Origin: Nepenthes gracilis
Lineage: Eukaryota; Streptophyta; Magnoliopsida; Caryophyllales; Nepenthaceae
Direction of reading: 5' to 3'
Assembly: GCA_033239525.1 (NCBI GenBank)
Contig: BSYO01000004.1
Span: 6,673,701 to 6,737,700 of the forward strand
Length of the DNA: 64,000 bases
Part shown: positions 12,775 through 25,960 of the stretch, one piece after another
Position numbering within the stretch: position 1 is the stretch's first letter
How the letters are laid out: the number at the start of each line of letters is the position of its first letter
Translations under genes and position numbers: made by a program
The notes under the pieces: model-generated
The model's input: the letters and a program-made list of their open reading frames with translations, nothing else
Database searches by the model: none
Told to the model about the DNA's origin: nothing

Positions 12775-14467
12775 TTTAAGTCGGTCGATTCACTTTTTAT
12801 ATATGGTGATTCTTTAAGTGATAAAACGCCGAGAAAAAAAGGGTAGCAAATGATAATAAAAGGAAGAGAAGTGGATGAAAATTGATTATTTGGGGAGAGT
12901 TGTAAAATTCTCTCATATCTTGTATTAATTGGTTAATTGCCCAAATGGGGCTCCTAATCCAAAGAAATATTGCATGGATTCATTTCTTTCTGCAAATTTG
13001 TTTATGCAAGCTACCCCTTAAAAGAGGTAATACTTGGTGAAATGATAAAAGTATTTAATTGTCATATAGAAATTGCAAAATATATATATATTTTATAACA
13101 AAGATGTCATATAAGGTAAAAAAATAATATAATTAATATTTCATCAATGTAGATTTGTATTTACTGCAGATTTAGATCTCAACACATCATATTTTATTGT
13201 TTATTAATTTTATAAATAAAAAAATATCATGTTGTTTTATTATGTTAAATAGTTTTAGATATGCAACTATTATGTATTTTGATGATTAATCAAATTCAGT
13301 ATATGTTTCAAAAATAATTATATATATTTTATTAATTGGTGATATTATAAATTGATTCAACACTTGTAATATATCAGAAAATTTTTTTAGTCAAAGTCTA
13401 CCCTGTAATAATAATTAAGTATCTTACAAATTTTTTCTGATGCTTTTCATAGGTAAAATTTATCATACTTTTTAATAGCTATGTGGCAGAAAATATTTAA
13501 AATATGCCATGAATTACCAAATCTTCATTTTCATATGAAGCAAATGGGCTGACGATGAACATTTCAAAAGATAAAATTCTTTAATCTTCATCTTTTTTTA
13601 TTAAATTATAATAAGGGTAATAGTGAAAAGATATTATTTAGTTGTCATTGAAATATCTTCATTGGTGTTGCATCTTTTTCATTTATTTATACTGTACGGA
13701 TCTAAATTAAGATCTTATTTAAAACAGTGATTACCTAGAGTGAGATCCAAATTTGAATGTAACAATCTTAATTTTATATATTACAAATAATAATTTTAAG
13801 TGTTTAAGATTTTTTTAAATGATAAATCCATTCAACATCTAAGTCAATACACACCAAAGAAAGTAAGAAATGGACAGAGATTGGTAAATCTTTAGACTCT
13901 GCCAAAGAAAGTCCCGATGGTCTTTCTTTCTCAATGAGGAGGTCTGGGTGAGGCCTTGGGACTCTTGGAGATTGAGTAAATGCCCTTCAGGGATGACCAG
14001 GAGAGAGTGATGAGCTACAGAGAGAGTAGGCAACGTTGCTCCTTGCTTGCTCTGTGTTTCAGACATAAAGGGGGAGAGAGAGAGAGCCTAGTCATTTGGT
14101 CTCCACTTCTGACTCTGATCTGGGATTTTTAGAAATGGGATTTGGCATGGTATTTTTAGGTTAAATGCAAAAAAGTTGTCGTTGACAAGGGTTTAATGGC
14201 TCATTGGCCATGTATCTAGATCTGAGAATAGTTGTGCCCATGCCAATTTTCTTTCCTGACATTATTATTTTGTCCAATTACGTATCTCTTGATTAATCTT
14301 TTTTTAAGGTTGTCAGACACTTTTTAGACATATTAGATAGACAAAGCCTAATTATTCTCGTTCTCTTTATGTGGAACAACAGTTAGTACTTGTAATTAAA
14401 TATTGACGTGTCCTCCTAATGTTTATTCGATCTTTCACTGGATTTTGCTTTCTAGTCAAGTCAATAG
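12775..14467. other. 3' flank of the xylosidase gene and intergenic DNA
   Basis: The first few hundred bases are the likely 3' UTR (an AATAAAAG-type signal near 12854). The rest is AT-rich. A 75-codon minus-strand frame at 13839-14066 has no recognisable domain. Confidence 0.5.
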
Positions 14468-14904
14468 TGTGCGTGGAGAGAAGAGGTCTTGCAAGTCCTA
14501 TATCGGGAAACCAACTCTCCAAAAGTTAGCTTATAAGTTTGAGAGACTCTTACTTTATCAGATCAGTCTTTTGAGATTAAATTCTCATATTGGGTTTGTA
14601 CTTGCAACAATGGTACTTTCATTGAGATGACTATTTACAGAGGGTCCTGATCGAAAAGGACTACCGAAGAGGATTACTTGCAGAAAAATTGACTAGAAAA
14701 ATCAAGTGAATCGTCGTAAAGTGAGAGCCGCCGAATAAAGTACCGCTAAGTGCATTCATAGACCTGTCAGAAGAAAATAAATATTATAAATCTTACATTG
14801 AGAAGTTAACTCTATAAGAGCTGGTTTATAAGTACGAGGGGATCTCCCTCCTACCAATTAGTCTTTTAATATTGGACTCTCCGAATAGCATTGTACTTGC
14901 AACA
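14468..14904 (+). mobile_element. Possible TRIM (miniature LTR) element
   Basis: Two related segments of about 140 bp (14468-14609 and 14765-14904) both start TGT and end TTGTACTTGCAACA, with shared 'aactctcc/aactctat', 'gcttataagt', 'atcagtctttt/attagtctttt' and 'ggactctc'-like blocks. They flank about 155 bp that begins ATGGTACTTTCATTGAG, in the place of a primer-binding site. LTR and total size fit terminal-repeat retrotransposons in miniature. No clear 5-bp target duplication is visible and the repeats are well diverged, so the ends are approximate. Confidence 0.45.
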
Positions 14905-15247
14905 CGATGTGTCTTTTCAGATTGGCATACTCCATGAGTCCATATCCGAGACACACTTATACTCAAAAAAAGCCATATATATATATACATATATAACAAG
15001 AAGGTGCTCATGAACATTTATCACACAATAAATATTAGGCTCATTGTTGCAATTTTTTGATTTACTCTGGACGTAGACGTCCCATCAATACACGCCACAC
15101 AAAATCGTTGTTTTCTTGAGCAGTAAGTCGTACTATACACTGGCACTTCTATTATTAGTAATGTTATTCTTATAATATTTTTAACCATATAAAATACATA
15201 GTTATTTTTAAAAGTCTTTTTTAATTTGATCTGCTGTAAAATATATA

Positions 15248-15297
<50 letters not shown>

Positions 15298-16855
15298 TTA
15301 ATTAATATCATACAGTAAAATAATATTTCAATAAAAAATTTTCTCCTAGGCTACGCTTATTTAATTAGTATAAATCGGGACAACTCCATCTTACACATTG
15401 TTAAGTTTTAGGGTTCAGTAGACACCCAATTTATATATTATTCGTTCCAAAATAAAATATAAAATGCATCTGAATATTAGTCTCGTTCGATGTGGTTTTA
15501 CCATTAAAATAACCTTTCAAAAAAGAAAAAAATATTTTTAGTTATAAACATAATTTCATCTCTTTAAATATATAATTAATGGTTGATGTATTTTTCTCTT
15601 TTCTTTTAAAAATATTTACTATAGCTAATCCTTTTAATTGAAGCGTATAAACAATTAAGTATACATCCAACGGTGTAACTTTGGAGACGCAGCCCCCTTA
15701 ATTCAATTTTACTACTACTGTAGTTATGCCTTCCAAACTGGTGCAATTGACTTTTAATTACTATAATCTCGCATTTAATCTTCAACTTTTACATAATAGT
15801 GAAATGCCACCAAATTATGCAGCTGATTATGTAAGGTTCAATAGATAATTTTGTTAGGTTCAACCAAAATTCAAGCAAATTTATACCTGCTAACTCGACC
15901 CTGCAGACGAAATAGAGATAAGATTTTTAAACATTGGGTCACAAAGACCCAAATGGCCATGACCTAGGAAGGAGCCTTGTAAACAAGTTGAACCCATAGT
16001 TTGGATGACTTGGACCGGTTGGCTAAGTCATTGAACGATTGAAAACTTTGATATTGAAGTATGGTTTTTGAAGTGGTTAAAGTTGATCTAAAGGAGTGAG
16101 TTGAAGAAAGTTGGCTTACTTTACTAAGCAATGGACTTTTCGCACTTAGTCAAAATTTTACATCATTAGCCGTTCATCCAATTATAATTTGTATGTTCCA
16201 ACGAAAGGAGCTTTCCTCATGATCGACGATCCAAAACATTCGTAGTGATAGCTGACCAAAATATTCAATAACCCCCTACTCCTAAATCATAGCCTGTAAG
16301 GTCACTATAGAAGAAACTGTTCATACATTGACTTTATAGCTTTATAAATATTAAACACTTTATACAGTCAATGCATTTAAGAATCTCAATATCAGCACAT
16401 TGTGTATCTTTTCAACTAACGAAACCCTTAGATGATCCGACACTAACTAATCATGATAATATCTAAGACCCGATCTCATAGTACTCAACTTGTTAAAAAA
16501 AAAAAAAAGTTAGAATCGAAGTAGATATTTAGAATGCCTTGTCATTCCCCACAAAATATTCTTTTGGAGGCTAATTCTTAAATTTTTTTTTTCATCCTAA
16601 CTTATTTATTAAGTATTATTCGCTGACTTAAGTTTAAAATGATAATTTAGAAAGTAAATTTTAAATTATTTAAAATTTTTATTCTAATTTGTGATATATA
16701 AAGTTTAAAATTGAAGAGTCAAAAAGCCTACTTCAAAATCTCTTTGACAAAATATATATCCAAGACACGCATCAAAATAATTTAGATCTTTTATTGCATT
16801 TCTTCAACATACTTATAGGACTGTATTCAAGTGAAAAATATTTTATCAATAAATT
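14905..16855. other. Intergenic DNA, no gene seen
   Basis: AT-rich sequence with a TA microsatellite and poly-A runs. No coding potential or domain could be recognised. Confidence 0.5.
15252..15292. repeat. (TA)n microsatellite
   Basis: About 20 uninterrupted AT dinucleotides flanked by ATTAAT-rich sequence. Confidence 0.9.
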
Positions 16856-17764
16856 TGTCACGTCCCAAATTTTGATTTTGACATTAATAATTATTCAATA
16901 TTATTAATTAATTAATTAATCATCTTTAATTTTGATTGTGAATTTCATGTTGATATCTTAACTGTCTAAAATATAATAATATATACCATACATAGGATTC
17001 AAAACATGCCATGCAATCATGTTGCTCCAATATCAACTAATACAATGATGTCGGACTTTATATAAAGAGCTTTATTTCAATAATATCATAATCAGAGTAA
17101 ATAATTAAATTGAAACTAAAAATTTACAATTGTCTACTGATGGATAGACATTACTTCATGTCCATAATAACATCATCAACATAAACTACATCAATGTGAT
17201 ACAAACTAAATCAACATTCATCTTATAACTTACAAATCATAACTTTGATTAATTTAAACACATTAACTATGATTCAAAAATTGAGATACAATAGGTATTA
17301 ACATTAAAATTCTAAACTAATTTTCTCAAAATAGTTTTTCCTCAATCCTACTTATCCTATATGTATCCGAATCTCTTATTTAAAAGGGTTAGTAAAATAG
17401 AAGTAATAAGTCAGATAAAAACTCAATAAGGTATATAATTTATAATTAAATATTTATACTTTACATTAAAAATATATCAGAAAAAACAATACAGGTATCC
17501 AACTTTACAAATTTATTTTCTTATATTCTTATTCAATTCTCATCATCGAATCACATTGAAATATGATTTTTTTAGGGATTAAGAGTCTCACCGATTAAAT
17601 GAGTGGATAATTAAAATTCGGATTATATTTATTTTTATACAATCAAAAGTCGTATGCTATTATTTAAGACCTGTAAATGGCCGCTATACATATAACATTG
17701 TAAATCGGACCGAATATTATTTTTACCCGTAAATGACAGTGTTGCGTATTTGGATCCAAATTTC
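16856..17764. repeat. Degenerate Gypsy-LTR-like remnant (left piece)
   Basis: It begins TGTCACGTCCCAAATTTTGA, a typical start for plant Gypsy LTRs, and continues as AT-rich, transition-decayed sequence up to the repeat at about 17765. No coding sequence adjoins it. The assignment rests on the terminal motif and composition only. Confidence 0.3.
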
Positions 17765-18032
17765 GAACAGATTTGGGTCGATTGAATCGTCTGGATCCGG
17801 CTCCATTCACCAAATCTAGACCCTACACACCACTATAACAAATAAGAAGTCAGAGGACAATGGGGGGCTATCCCCCATTGACACTCCGACGTTCAAATCA
17901 GATATCTTCCACAATAAATGAAGAATTGCACGTTTAAAGATAAACGTGATGAGAATGCAAAGATGCAGCGATGAGGGGAGTGTGGGAGAGATGTATTTAG
18001 AGGCTTGAGCTCCATGAATGCACACGGTAGAA

Positions 18033-18795
18033 GGGCGGCTTACCTGTACGCCTGCGGAGGGCGGCTTATAGGTGCACTCACGGAGGTCGGCTTATAGGTG
18101 TGCCCACAGAGATCTGCTTATAGGTGCGCCCACGGAGGTCGGCTTAGAGGTATGTCCAGTAGAAGGGGACTTATAGGTACGCCCGATAGAATGGTGGCTT
18201 ATAGGTGCGCCCATAGAGGGCGATTTTGGAGTTGCGCCCTGACAAAGGGGCGACTTATAGATGCGGCCAATAAGGAGGTGGCTTATAAATGCGTCCGCAA
18301 AGGGCAGCTTATAAGTGCGCCCACAAAAAACTACTTGAAATGCGCTTGACAGAGGGGCGTCTTATAGGTGCGCCCGTGGAGGGCGGCTTGGCAATGCGTC
18401 CGATAGATGGGCAGCTTGCAGGTATGCTCACGAAAGGCAGCTTATAGGTACGCCCGATAGAGGGACGGCTTATAGGTGCGCCCGCGGATGGCGACTTGGA
18501 AGTGCGCCCGGTAAAGGGGGCGGCTTATAGGTGCGCCAAGTAGAAGTACGGCTTATAGGTGCACCCGCAGAGAGCGGCTTGGAGGTGCATCCGGTAAAGG
18601 GGCGGCTTATAAGTGCGCCCACGGAGGACGGCTCGGAGGTGCGCCCTGGCAGAGGGGCGGCTTATAGGTGTGTCCACGGAGGACAGCTTGGAAGTGCGCC
18701 CCGACAGAGAGGTGGCTTATAGATGCGCCCGGCAAAGGGGTGACTTATGAGTGCACCCACAGATGGCGGCTTGGAGTGCACCTAGCAGAGGAGCG
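18033..18795 (+). repeat. Minisatellite, about 28 units of 26-29 bp
   Basis: Units centre on CGGCTTATAGGTGCGCCC. Two variants tend to alternate: a 26-bp form ending ACGGAGGA/G and a 28-29-bp form with CTTGGAGGTGCGCCC followed by GGTAGAGGGG. The unit length is mostly not a multiple of three, so the open frames through it (for example 18098-18349) are probably by-products rather than a protein. The array is GC-rich in an AT-rich region. Confidence 0.85.
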
Positions 18796-18895
18796 ACTTA
18801 GACGGAGGAGCAACTTAGTTGTACCGGTGAATAAACGTTTTAGTTACCTCAATAGAGAATTAACTCTTGGACAACAAACTTCTGACTCCAGGATG

Positions 18896-19480
18896 GAGGG
18901 ATCATGACTCCAAGACAAATGGCTAAAGGCCTCCTGGTTGGCGAAGAGTTGAGGGCCTTCGGACGGTGGAGAGTTGATGGCCTCCAAACGGGAGGAGAGC
19001 TGAGCGCCTCCTGGTAGCGGAGGGCAGATGGCATCCGTGCCTCCTAGAAAGAGGAAAGCTTCGCGTCTTATGGATGGAGGACGGAGAGCCTCCGGACAGG
19101 GGGAGGGCTGAGAGTCTCCTAGCGGCGGAGGGTCAAGGGCCTCTGAATTAGAGGAGGGTTGAGGGCCTTTGGGATTGGTAGAGAACCAAGGACCTCAAGA
19201 CGGAATGAGGGCTAAGAGCCCCCTGGCAACAGAGGGCCGAGAGCCTCCTAGCAATAGAGGGCCTCCTGGCAGACAGAGGGCTGAGGGCCTTCTAACTAAC
19301 AGTGGGTTGATGGCCTCTGGAAGGGGGAAGGCTGAGGGCCTCCTGGAGATAGAGGTTCGACGGCCTCCAAACGAGATGACTAAAAGTTTCAATAACCAGA
19401 GGTGGTCGAGGGGCCCCGGATGGGTGGACAGCCGAGGGGCCTCCTGGATGAGAGGAGAGTCGAGGGTTTCCTGGCCGCTA
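18896..19480 (+). repeat. Second minisatellite, about 22 units of about 25 bp
   Basis: Imperfect units with the core AGGGCTGAGGGCCTCCTGG followed by 5-8 variable bases ending in GG or AG. It differs in sequence from the array just upstream but has nearly the same period. No coding claim is made for the frames that cross it. Confidence 0.8.
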
Positions 19481-19775
19481 GTTTGCTATCATTGGAGATT
19501 AGCTAACAACGGTTATACCATTCTCTGAGCCATATATAGCCTTATAAAGCTTCTTCGAGCTTTTCCAACTTGTCCCTCTATGTTTGAGGATGCTTGCTTT
19601 TATAGTAGGAGTTGTAGATGCACTATTTCTCCAAAAGCAATGTGAATTTTTTTTTTTAAGGAAGTAAGTTGGATTGTTGGCTTACTGTGGGACCTAACCC
19701 ATTGACCAATAGTTATTGCACCAATCAGATAGGTTTGAACATTGATTTGTTACTATAATATAATAAGATATGTCA

Positions 19776-21056
19776 TAATATATTATCGGTTGAAATATAA
19801 TCATTGTCCAATGTGTATATTTATAAAAGTTCTATATATTTCTTTATATATTTTAATTTTTTCATTCTAGAGAAAAGGACTGTAATTCTCAACATAATTA
19901 TAAAATCTTCTCTTTGAATTCTGTAAATCTTTATAATGTAACACTTATACTTTTTATAAAAATTAAATCATGGTGAAATTTTAATATATAGAATGCTAAA
20001 TTAGTTTATAGTATAAAAAAATTTAGTAAATGTATAGAATTCAATAATGCAAAAAGGTTTACTAAATTTTTAAACATATAGTATAATTTTATTTACATTT
20101 CCAATACACACAAGACGTATCTTAACAATTTAAAATATAAAAAATCTCGTATGCGAATTTGAGATATACAAGATTCTCTAAACTCATAACTTCAGAAATG
20201 TAGGGAAAAATAGTGCAAAATTCAGCGGCTTAAAATAATCTTAGCAAATTTCAGCTTTTAAGCAAGCATGAAAGGCAATTTTATAACTTTCTAGAACATG
20301 CAAAATATAATTTAACATGTAAGAACTTGTATAAATGAATGTCAAACATGAAAGAACATTTTACTATGATTTAGAACATATATGATAAAATATTACATAA
20401 TTTAGCTAAGTAGTACTATATATATGAGTTTAAATATAAACTTTATACATTTTTATAATAAAATAAAGAGAATTTCACATACATGCTAAACAGAAATATC
20501 ATAACTTTAAAATTATATCATGTATAAATATTTAGAATATGAAATGTTCATAAAATTTAAAAAATAGTAATGAAGGAAGAAATACTCAAAATGTACTTAT
20601 TTTAACTTGAATTTATCCAAATTATTTTTTGCAATCACTTGATTTGAATTTATCTAATCTTCTCTATCTTTCTCTTTCTTCTCCCCTTCTCATTTTCTTT
20701 CAATTCTCAAATTCTGTAGAGAAATTATTGAAATTCAGCTCGATTCCCTATTTATAACATAAATGGCGCTCGAGCACCGGTTAAACGCTGGACTTAACGT
20801 TGTAGTGTATCAGTACCGCCTTAGACGTGCCTTAAGTGCGAACACTTTGTTTTCATCGCTCACGTGCTGATCAAATGTCTCCCAAGTATGACCAATCTGC
20901 CTTTCACGTAAGGGCAATTGTCAGGTGCCAATCAAGTAAATTTGATGCAATATGATCCAACTTTGATTTTTAACCTAATTTTTTTATTTATAGATTTTAA
21001 TTTTAATTATATTATTTAAAATTAATTAAGATTATAATAAAATTTAAACTCAGACA
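19776..21056 (-). repeat. Degenerate Gypsy-LTR-like remnant (right piece)
   Basis: Read on the minus strand from 21056 it starts TGTCTGAGTTTAAATTTTAT, close in pattern to the minus-strand start of the LTR at 39668-42170 (TGTAATATCCTAAATTTTTAT). A GC-richer block at about 20760-20930 occupies a similar place to the block in that LTR. The match is weak, and this piece may or may not belong with 16856-17764. Confidence 0.35.
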
Positions 21057-24000
21057 TTATAAAATTAGTTAGATCCAAAATTCAAATGAATGCCGTAAGT
21101 CTTGGGGAACCAGATTCCAGTCATGCCATAAAGTTTAGTCAATTCTAGCAAAAAAATAAGGGAGAAATCAATCTGGTCTTTATCATTAATTTTGAAAAAA
21201 AAAAAAGCTAAAATTTATATTTTATTTTTAAAATCCCTTTTGAGGTTCTAAAAAATTTTGAATCATAATACATTTGGAATATATAAAAACGTACAAAACT
21301 ATCTATTAGGCTGTATTTGGTCACTAAAATTAAATAAAATATAAATAGATTAAATATTCTCAATAAATGGAAAAAAATTATGAATAGAGTTAACAATTAA
21401 TATTTTGTTATTTTATTAGTCTATTGAAATTGATAAAGTTAAATCAAAAATTAATTTTTTAATATTTGATATATAATATTAGTAAAAAATAATTTTATCA
21501 AAGAAATAATATTTGAACATGCAATATAAGATTTGGGATACACCTAATTGAAATTGGGTGGTCCAATTAGTTTTGTCTTATCAATGTATAATTTTATCAA
21601 TCATACGGCAAAAGGTCAAAGTTTATCAATATTATCGATAGACATACTTAAAAATTAGGCTCAATTAATTATTTTGGTCAGATACGATCACGACTAAACG
21701 TGTAACATTCAAGCCTATCCAATCTGAATTATAAATTTTTTTATAAATATATTTTTATTTTAAATAAATATCAAGTCAAAAAATTATTTAAATATATTAT
21801 ATTTTATACGGTTGATAATTTTTATGTAAAATTATTTTATTTTATTTTATTAAATATAGTGTCAATATTTTAATATTAATTATATTTTGTAAAAAAATTT
21901 CCAAATAGTAACGTCAATATTTTAAAATTAGTATTTATTTGAAATTCTTTTGCACTTTTAAATTTGTTTTAGAATTATATATTTCTGAACATTTGACTCA
22001 AAATCTAGTCAAATTATTTTTTTTTTTTTTATTGAATTAAATTTCTACAAAAAATTTGAGAAAAATTATTAAAAAGTAAATTAAAAATAATTTCTATTTA
22101 TAAAAAAGCTGAATATATTTTTATATGTTTTTCTCCTTACTTTATATCCTAATTATGCTTGTATTATTTATTAATTATATTCAATTATTGAACTAGCCAT
22201 AATGTCTTTATAATTGTGATTGTGGTTATCAAATCTTGATCACTCAATAGATAATTAGGATCAAATCCTTTGAACTGACACATCGTGCATAAAGATATAC
22301 TTATTGCCAAGATATTTGGAGAAAGCCTTAAGTTAGGTCCATTTGAATTATAATTAATATGTACATTAAATCTAAATAATTATTTAAATTAAATTATATT
22401 AAAATTTTTAATCTTTATATTTGAATATTGTATATTTAATAAGAAATTAAATAATATGAAATTTATTCCCTAAAATATTTTTTAACATTTAAATTAAAAA
22501 TTAATATTAAAAAATAAAAAAAAATGATAAGAAATTGATGACAAAAGAGAATAAAAATTGAAGGACTTGCCTTTGTTATTTGTGAAATTTGTAAGTAATT
22601 AGATGACCAAAGATCTGTATTTGATTTTTGACAATTGTTTGATCTCTCTTTCTATATAAATAGGGTTATTTATAATCTTATTATTAATTAATGAGAATTT
22701 TTTAAAAAGATACGATTAATTATTATTTTAAACCGTTACCCAATTTGAGAATTGAATAGTCTAATTATTTTATATAGTTTGAGTTTAATATTTATTTGTT
22801 GAATGTATTAGGTATTTACTTGATTTAATTATTCATTTATTGATTTATATAATTATTTATCATAATTAACAATTCGATCATTCAGTATCTTGATTTTTAG
22901 TATCTCCAATAATTTGATCATTTATTTACTTGATAATTTGTTCGTTTAATTGGTTTTTTTTTTTTTTATCTAGGTTGAGTAACTCAGCTAAATTATACTT
23001 ACTCATGAGCTTTCTATTTCTAGAACTCAAGTTTTAGCAGGTAAGATTGGTTTTATCTTAGATGATTCCTAATAAAAATAATATTAATGTTTTTAAATAG
23101 TTAAAGGAATCCAATGAAATTGAAAAATACAATTACATAACATTCACGAGACACATTTTAAAATATTTCTAAGACCTTTTTAAATCAAGTGATATTTTAT
23201 CGGTTAAAATTAGTAAATTTATATATAAATAAGCAAATATAATATCATATTATAATAAATATTTAAATTAGTAGACTTCTTTTAAAAAAAAATTAAAGTC
23301 ATTTGAGTGTCTCCCTTGAGTGTCGGAAGAATGTTTATAAAACGTGTCCCATATTAAAAATAATTATATTTTTATGATTAATAAAATTTTAAAATAGTAA
23401 AACGTTATTAATACGATATAAAATTTCTTATTTGTGGCCGATAATCTTCTTCTTTTATTGCATTTTTATTGACACATAATATTATAAAATTACAGTATTT
23501 TTAATTATATATATAATTATTTATTTATTTATTGCTGTGACTTCTTTTATATTACTTAAACACGACCGTTAAACCTATATTTACCATTAGTAATTATTTT
23601 AACATCGAATTACATTTTGAGTATATTATTATTATCTATTTTCAGGTATAAATTTTTCGGGTTATATTTAATTACAAAACTTTACTCAAAGTCTATAGAT
23701 TTTTTTTTTTTTTTGTGAACTAATTGTTTAATAATTTTTATTTGTTAACAAATATTATATTATTTTTATTTTTATATATTACTTTATATTGTATGCATAT
23801 AAATAATAATATTTTATAGTTAAATGTCCAGACAAGTAATTTTTTTCTTTTATTTAAGCTATAAATTATACATTCATAAAAACACTGATGTTTTTAAAAT
23901 TATCTATCGGTTTAAATATCGCTTTATCAATTAAAAAAAGGAAAAAGAAAAGATTTTATATTGCCGTCCGTTTGGCCACCAATAATTGGCAGCTGCGTCA

Positions 24001-25450
24001 GCAAGCCACTCATGGCCGATGCGTTCCCGGCAAATGAAAATGTTACAAATAAATAAATAAATAAATATAATTATTTAATTTGATATAATTATTGAAAAAT
24101 TTAAACTTAATTTTATAATATTTTATAATATAAATAAATTAATTGAAAATCTTATTAAATTATATAATTAAAAACATAAAAAAGGTAACTATTTATTATT
24201 TTTTAAGTAATTATAGTTAATAGAGATATTTTATTATAATTTTGTCTTGTTTCGTTTATCCCAAAAAATAATATTTTTTTATGTTCATATCGGAAGGATG
24301 ACGTAATGACGAAGCCACTTAAACTACTTCGGACCTAGCCTACTAGTACTACGTGGACAGTTGATCCATGAATCTCTGCTTTGGGTTTCCATAACAGACC
24401 AATGCAAATCAGCCACGTGTAGGACGTTAATAGTCCGACGAATCACAGGTCTGACAGACCTTACGTAAGTTATCAAGACTTTATTGTCGTTTTCTATTAA
24501 GGGGAATAATTAATCCAAATTAATACTAATGTAATTTATTTAACTATGAAATATTTAATTTTTTTAAGTAAAATAAGATTTGCCAACTAGCCCACAAACA
24601 TAATATGATAGAATCTTTTAATAGTAGATTAATAGGCATCAAGTTGAGGGTAGCTGTGTGTAATATATTATATTTTAACCGTTGAATTGATCTTAATTTA
24701 AATGTTAATATTTAATAATTTTAAAATAATATAACATATAAATATTTAAAATTATTTTTTTACAAAATATTAAAATATTTTAATATTTATATTATAAAAA
24801 TAATAAAAAATAATGCTATTTTTGTATATTTTTATTTTTTTTGACATTGAATTTCAATCCAATTAGTATAAATAGAAAAGTTGAGTCCATAAGTTTATAT
24901 TTATATATGGTGATAAATATGTCACAAAGTAGTAATGTCATTTTGATTAATTATTTCATTTTAATAACCATAATTAGTAGTAACAGTGCTGTAATAAACT
25001 AAAGTCAATTGATTTTTGTTAAATTTAATAACATTCTTGTAAAAATATCAAGCTAACATGATTTCAATGCTACATCCTATTGAGTTTTGAAAAATTCTCT
25101 AAAATTGAGTTTATAATACTTTAATATCATTAATATAGCAAAAAAAAAACATTATTATTATTTATATATCGGCTAATCAAAAATAAATGCCATGAAATAT
25201 TATAAAAATATCTTAGGATATTCAAAATGTGATGGGATTAAAAATATTTATTAAATTTTTTTTGCAACTATTATTTATGAATGAAAAAAGATAAAATAAA
25301 AAAATTACAAAATTTAAAGATGTTTTTAATAATAATAAAAATATTTATATTTTATATAATATCTATTTAATTATTTTATTATTATATAAATGTGTGAATA
25401 TAAATAAATAAATTAAATAATATATTATTAAAAATAGCATTAATTTAACA
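21057..25450. other. Long AT-rich intergenic DNA
   Basis: About 4.4 kb with no supported gene. Two less AT-rich patches stand out: 23965-24050, and 24290-24480, the latter with a G-box CACGTG at 24412-24417 and several ACGT cores. They could be old promoter pieces. An AAAT microsatellite lies near 24048-24066. Confidence 0.5.
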
Positions 25451-25636
25451 CTAATTATTTACAACGGCGAAAACGGCCTCCGGCTGAGCAGGATACCAGG
25501 CAAGCCCAAGAGCGCGGAAGTTTGGGAACGTCACGACAACTGCGCTGCGCCAATTCATTGTCCCCACTGCAGAAAGCGACAAAAATCTTCCAAATGATCC
25601 ACGCAAGTTTACATATTTAACCTTGCACTTCCTCAA
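25451..25636 (-). other. Short GC-rich open frame, unknown
   Basis: An open minus-strand frame of 61 codons ending at a stop near 25451, in a GC-rich patch with CG dinucleotides and AT-rich surroundings on the far side. Its last 35 residues (MNWRSAVVVTFPNFRALGL...) look protein-like, but I recognise no family and see no partner exon. It lies head-to-head with the leader of the next gene, so it could be a small divergent transcript, an exon relic or GC-rich promoter sequence. Confidence 0.25.
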
Positions 25637-25800
25637 AGTGATCTAACCTAACGAGGGTAAAAAGATATTATGCTATACCTGTCGTTGTCGCCTAAAAAGT
25701 ATTCGCTGTCCCGATCAGCCAATCACAATTCCGCTCCTATTGCCGTAAGGACATTCTTGTCATTTCACTGCCTCCATGGTGGAAAATAAAGAGCCCCCTA

Positions 25801-25960
25801 CGTGTTTCTCTTTTTCCATGTCTTCTCCGCCCCCCTCTCTCTCTCTCTCTCTCTCCCCGTCCGACAAACTCTACTTTGCACGGTGCCTCTTTCTTTCCGT
25901 TCTTTGCTAAAGGACCGCGCTAATCGCCTTCCAGATCTGGCAGCGTTGAATTGGATTACG
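25801..25960 (+). other. Probable 5' UTR exon of the Cys/His-repeat gene
   Basis: A pyrimidine-rich, GC-richer block with a (CT)n run (about 25830-25856), typical of plant leaders, ends at GATTACG followed by GTATAT, a plausible donor. Upstream lies a CCAAT motif (about 25720). The next plus-strand coding exon is 31537-33348. Candidate acceptors lie at 30642-30643 (CTTTTCAG), at about 31221 (TTTATCAG) and near 31390. This would put the Copia insertion at 27439-30621 inside an intron. It is an inference from sequence signals only. Confidence 0.4.
25830..25856. repeat. (CT)n tract
   Basis: An uninterrupted run of CT dinucleotides in the presumed 5' leader. Such CT-rich leaders are common near plant transcription starts. 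Confidence 0.8.

Larger units (their letters stand above)
17765..19775 (+). repeat. Dispersed repeat with internal minisatellites, copy 1
   Basis: The first 150 bp ('gggtcga..ggatcc', 'acaaataagaagtcagagga', 'gatatcttcc') align with 34236-34370, and the end ('ataatataataagatatgtcataa') resembles 35250-35275. This defines a family present twice in the window. Between these ends lie two GC-rich tandem arrays. I cannot assign it to a known class: no coding domain, no clear TG..CA ends and no terminal inverted repeats were found. Confidence 0.5.

Noticed and set aside
18098..18907. Repeated small 'proteins' across the minisatellite (RLIGAPAE / YRCAHGG-type)
   Set aside because: Unit length is mostly not a multiple of three, units shift frame, and different frames give unrelated peptides. 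This is noncoding tandem DNA.
18033..19480. CRISPR-like array
   Set aside because: Units are directly adjacent and variable with no unique spacers, in a plant nuclear sequence with no cas genes.
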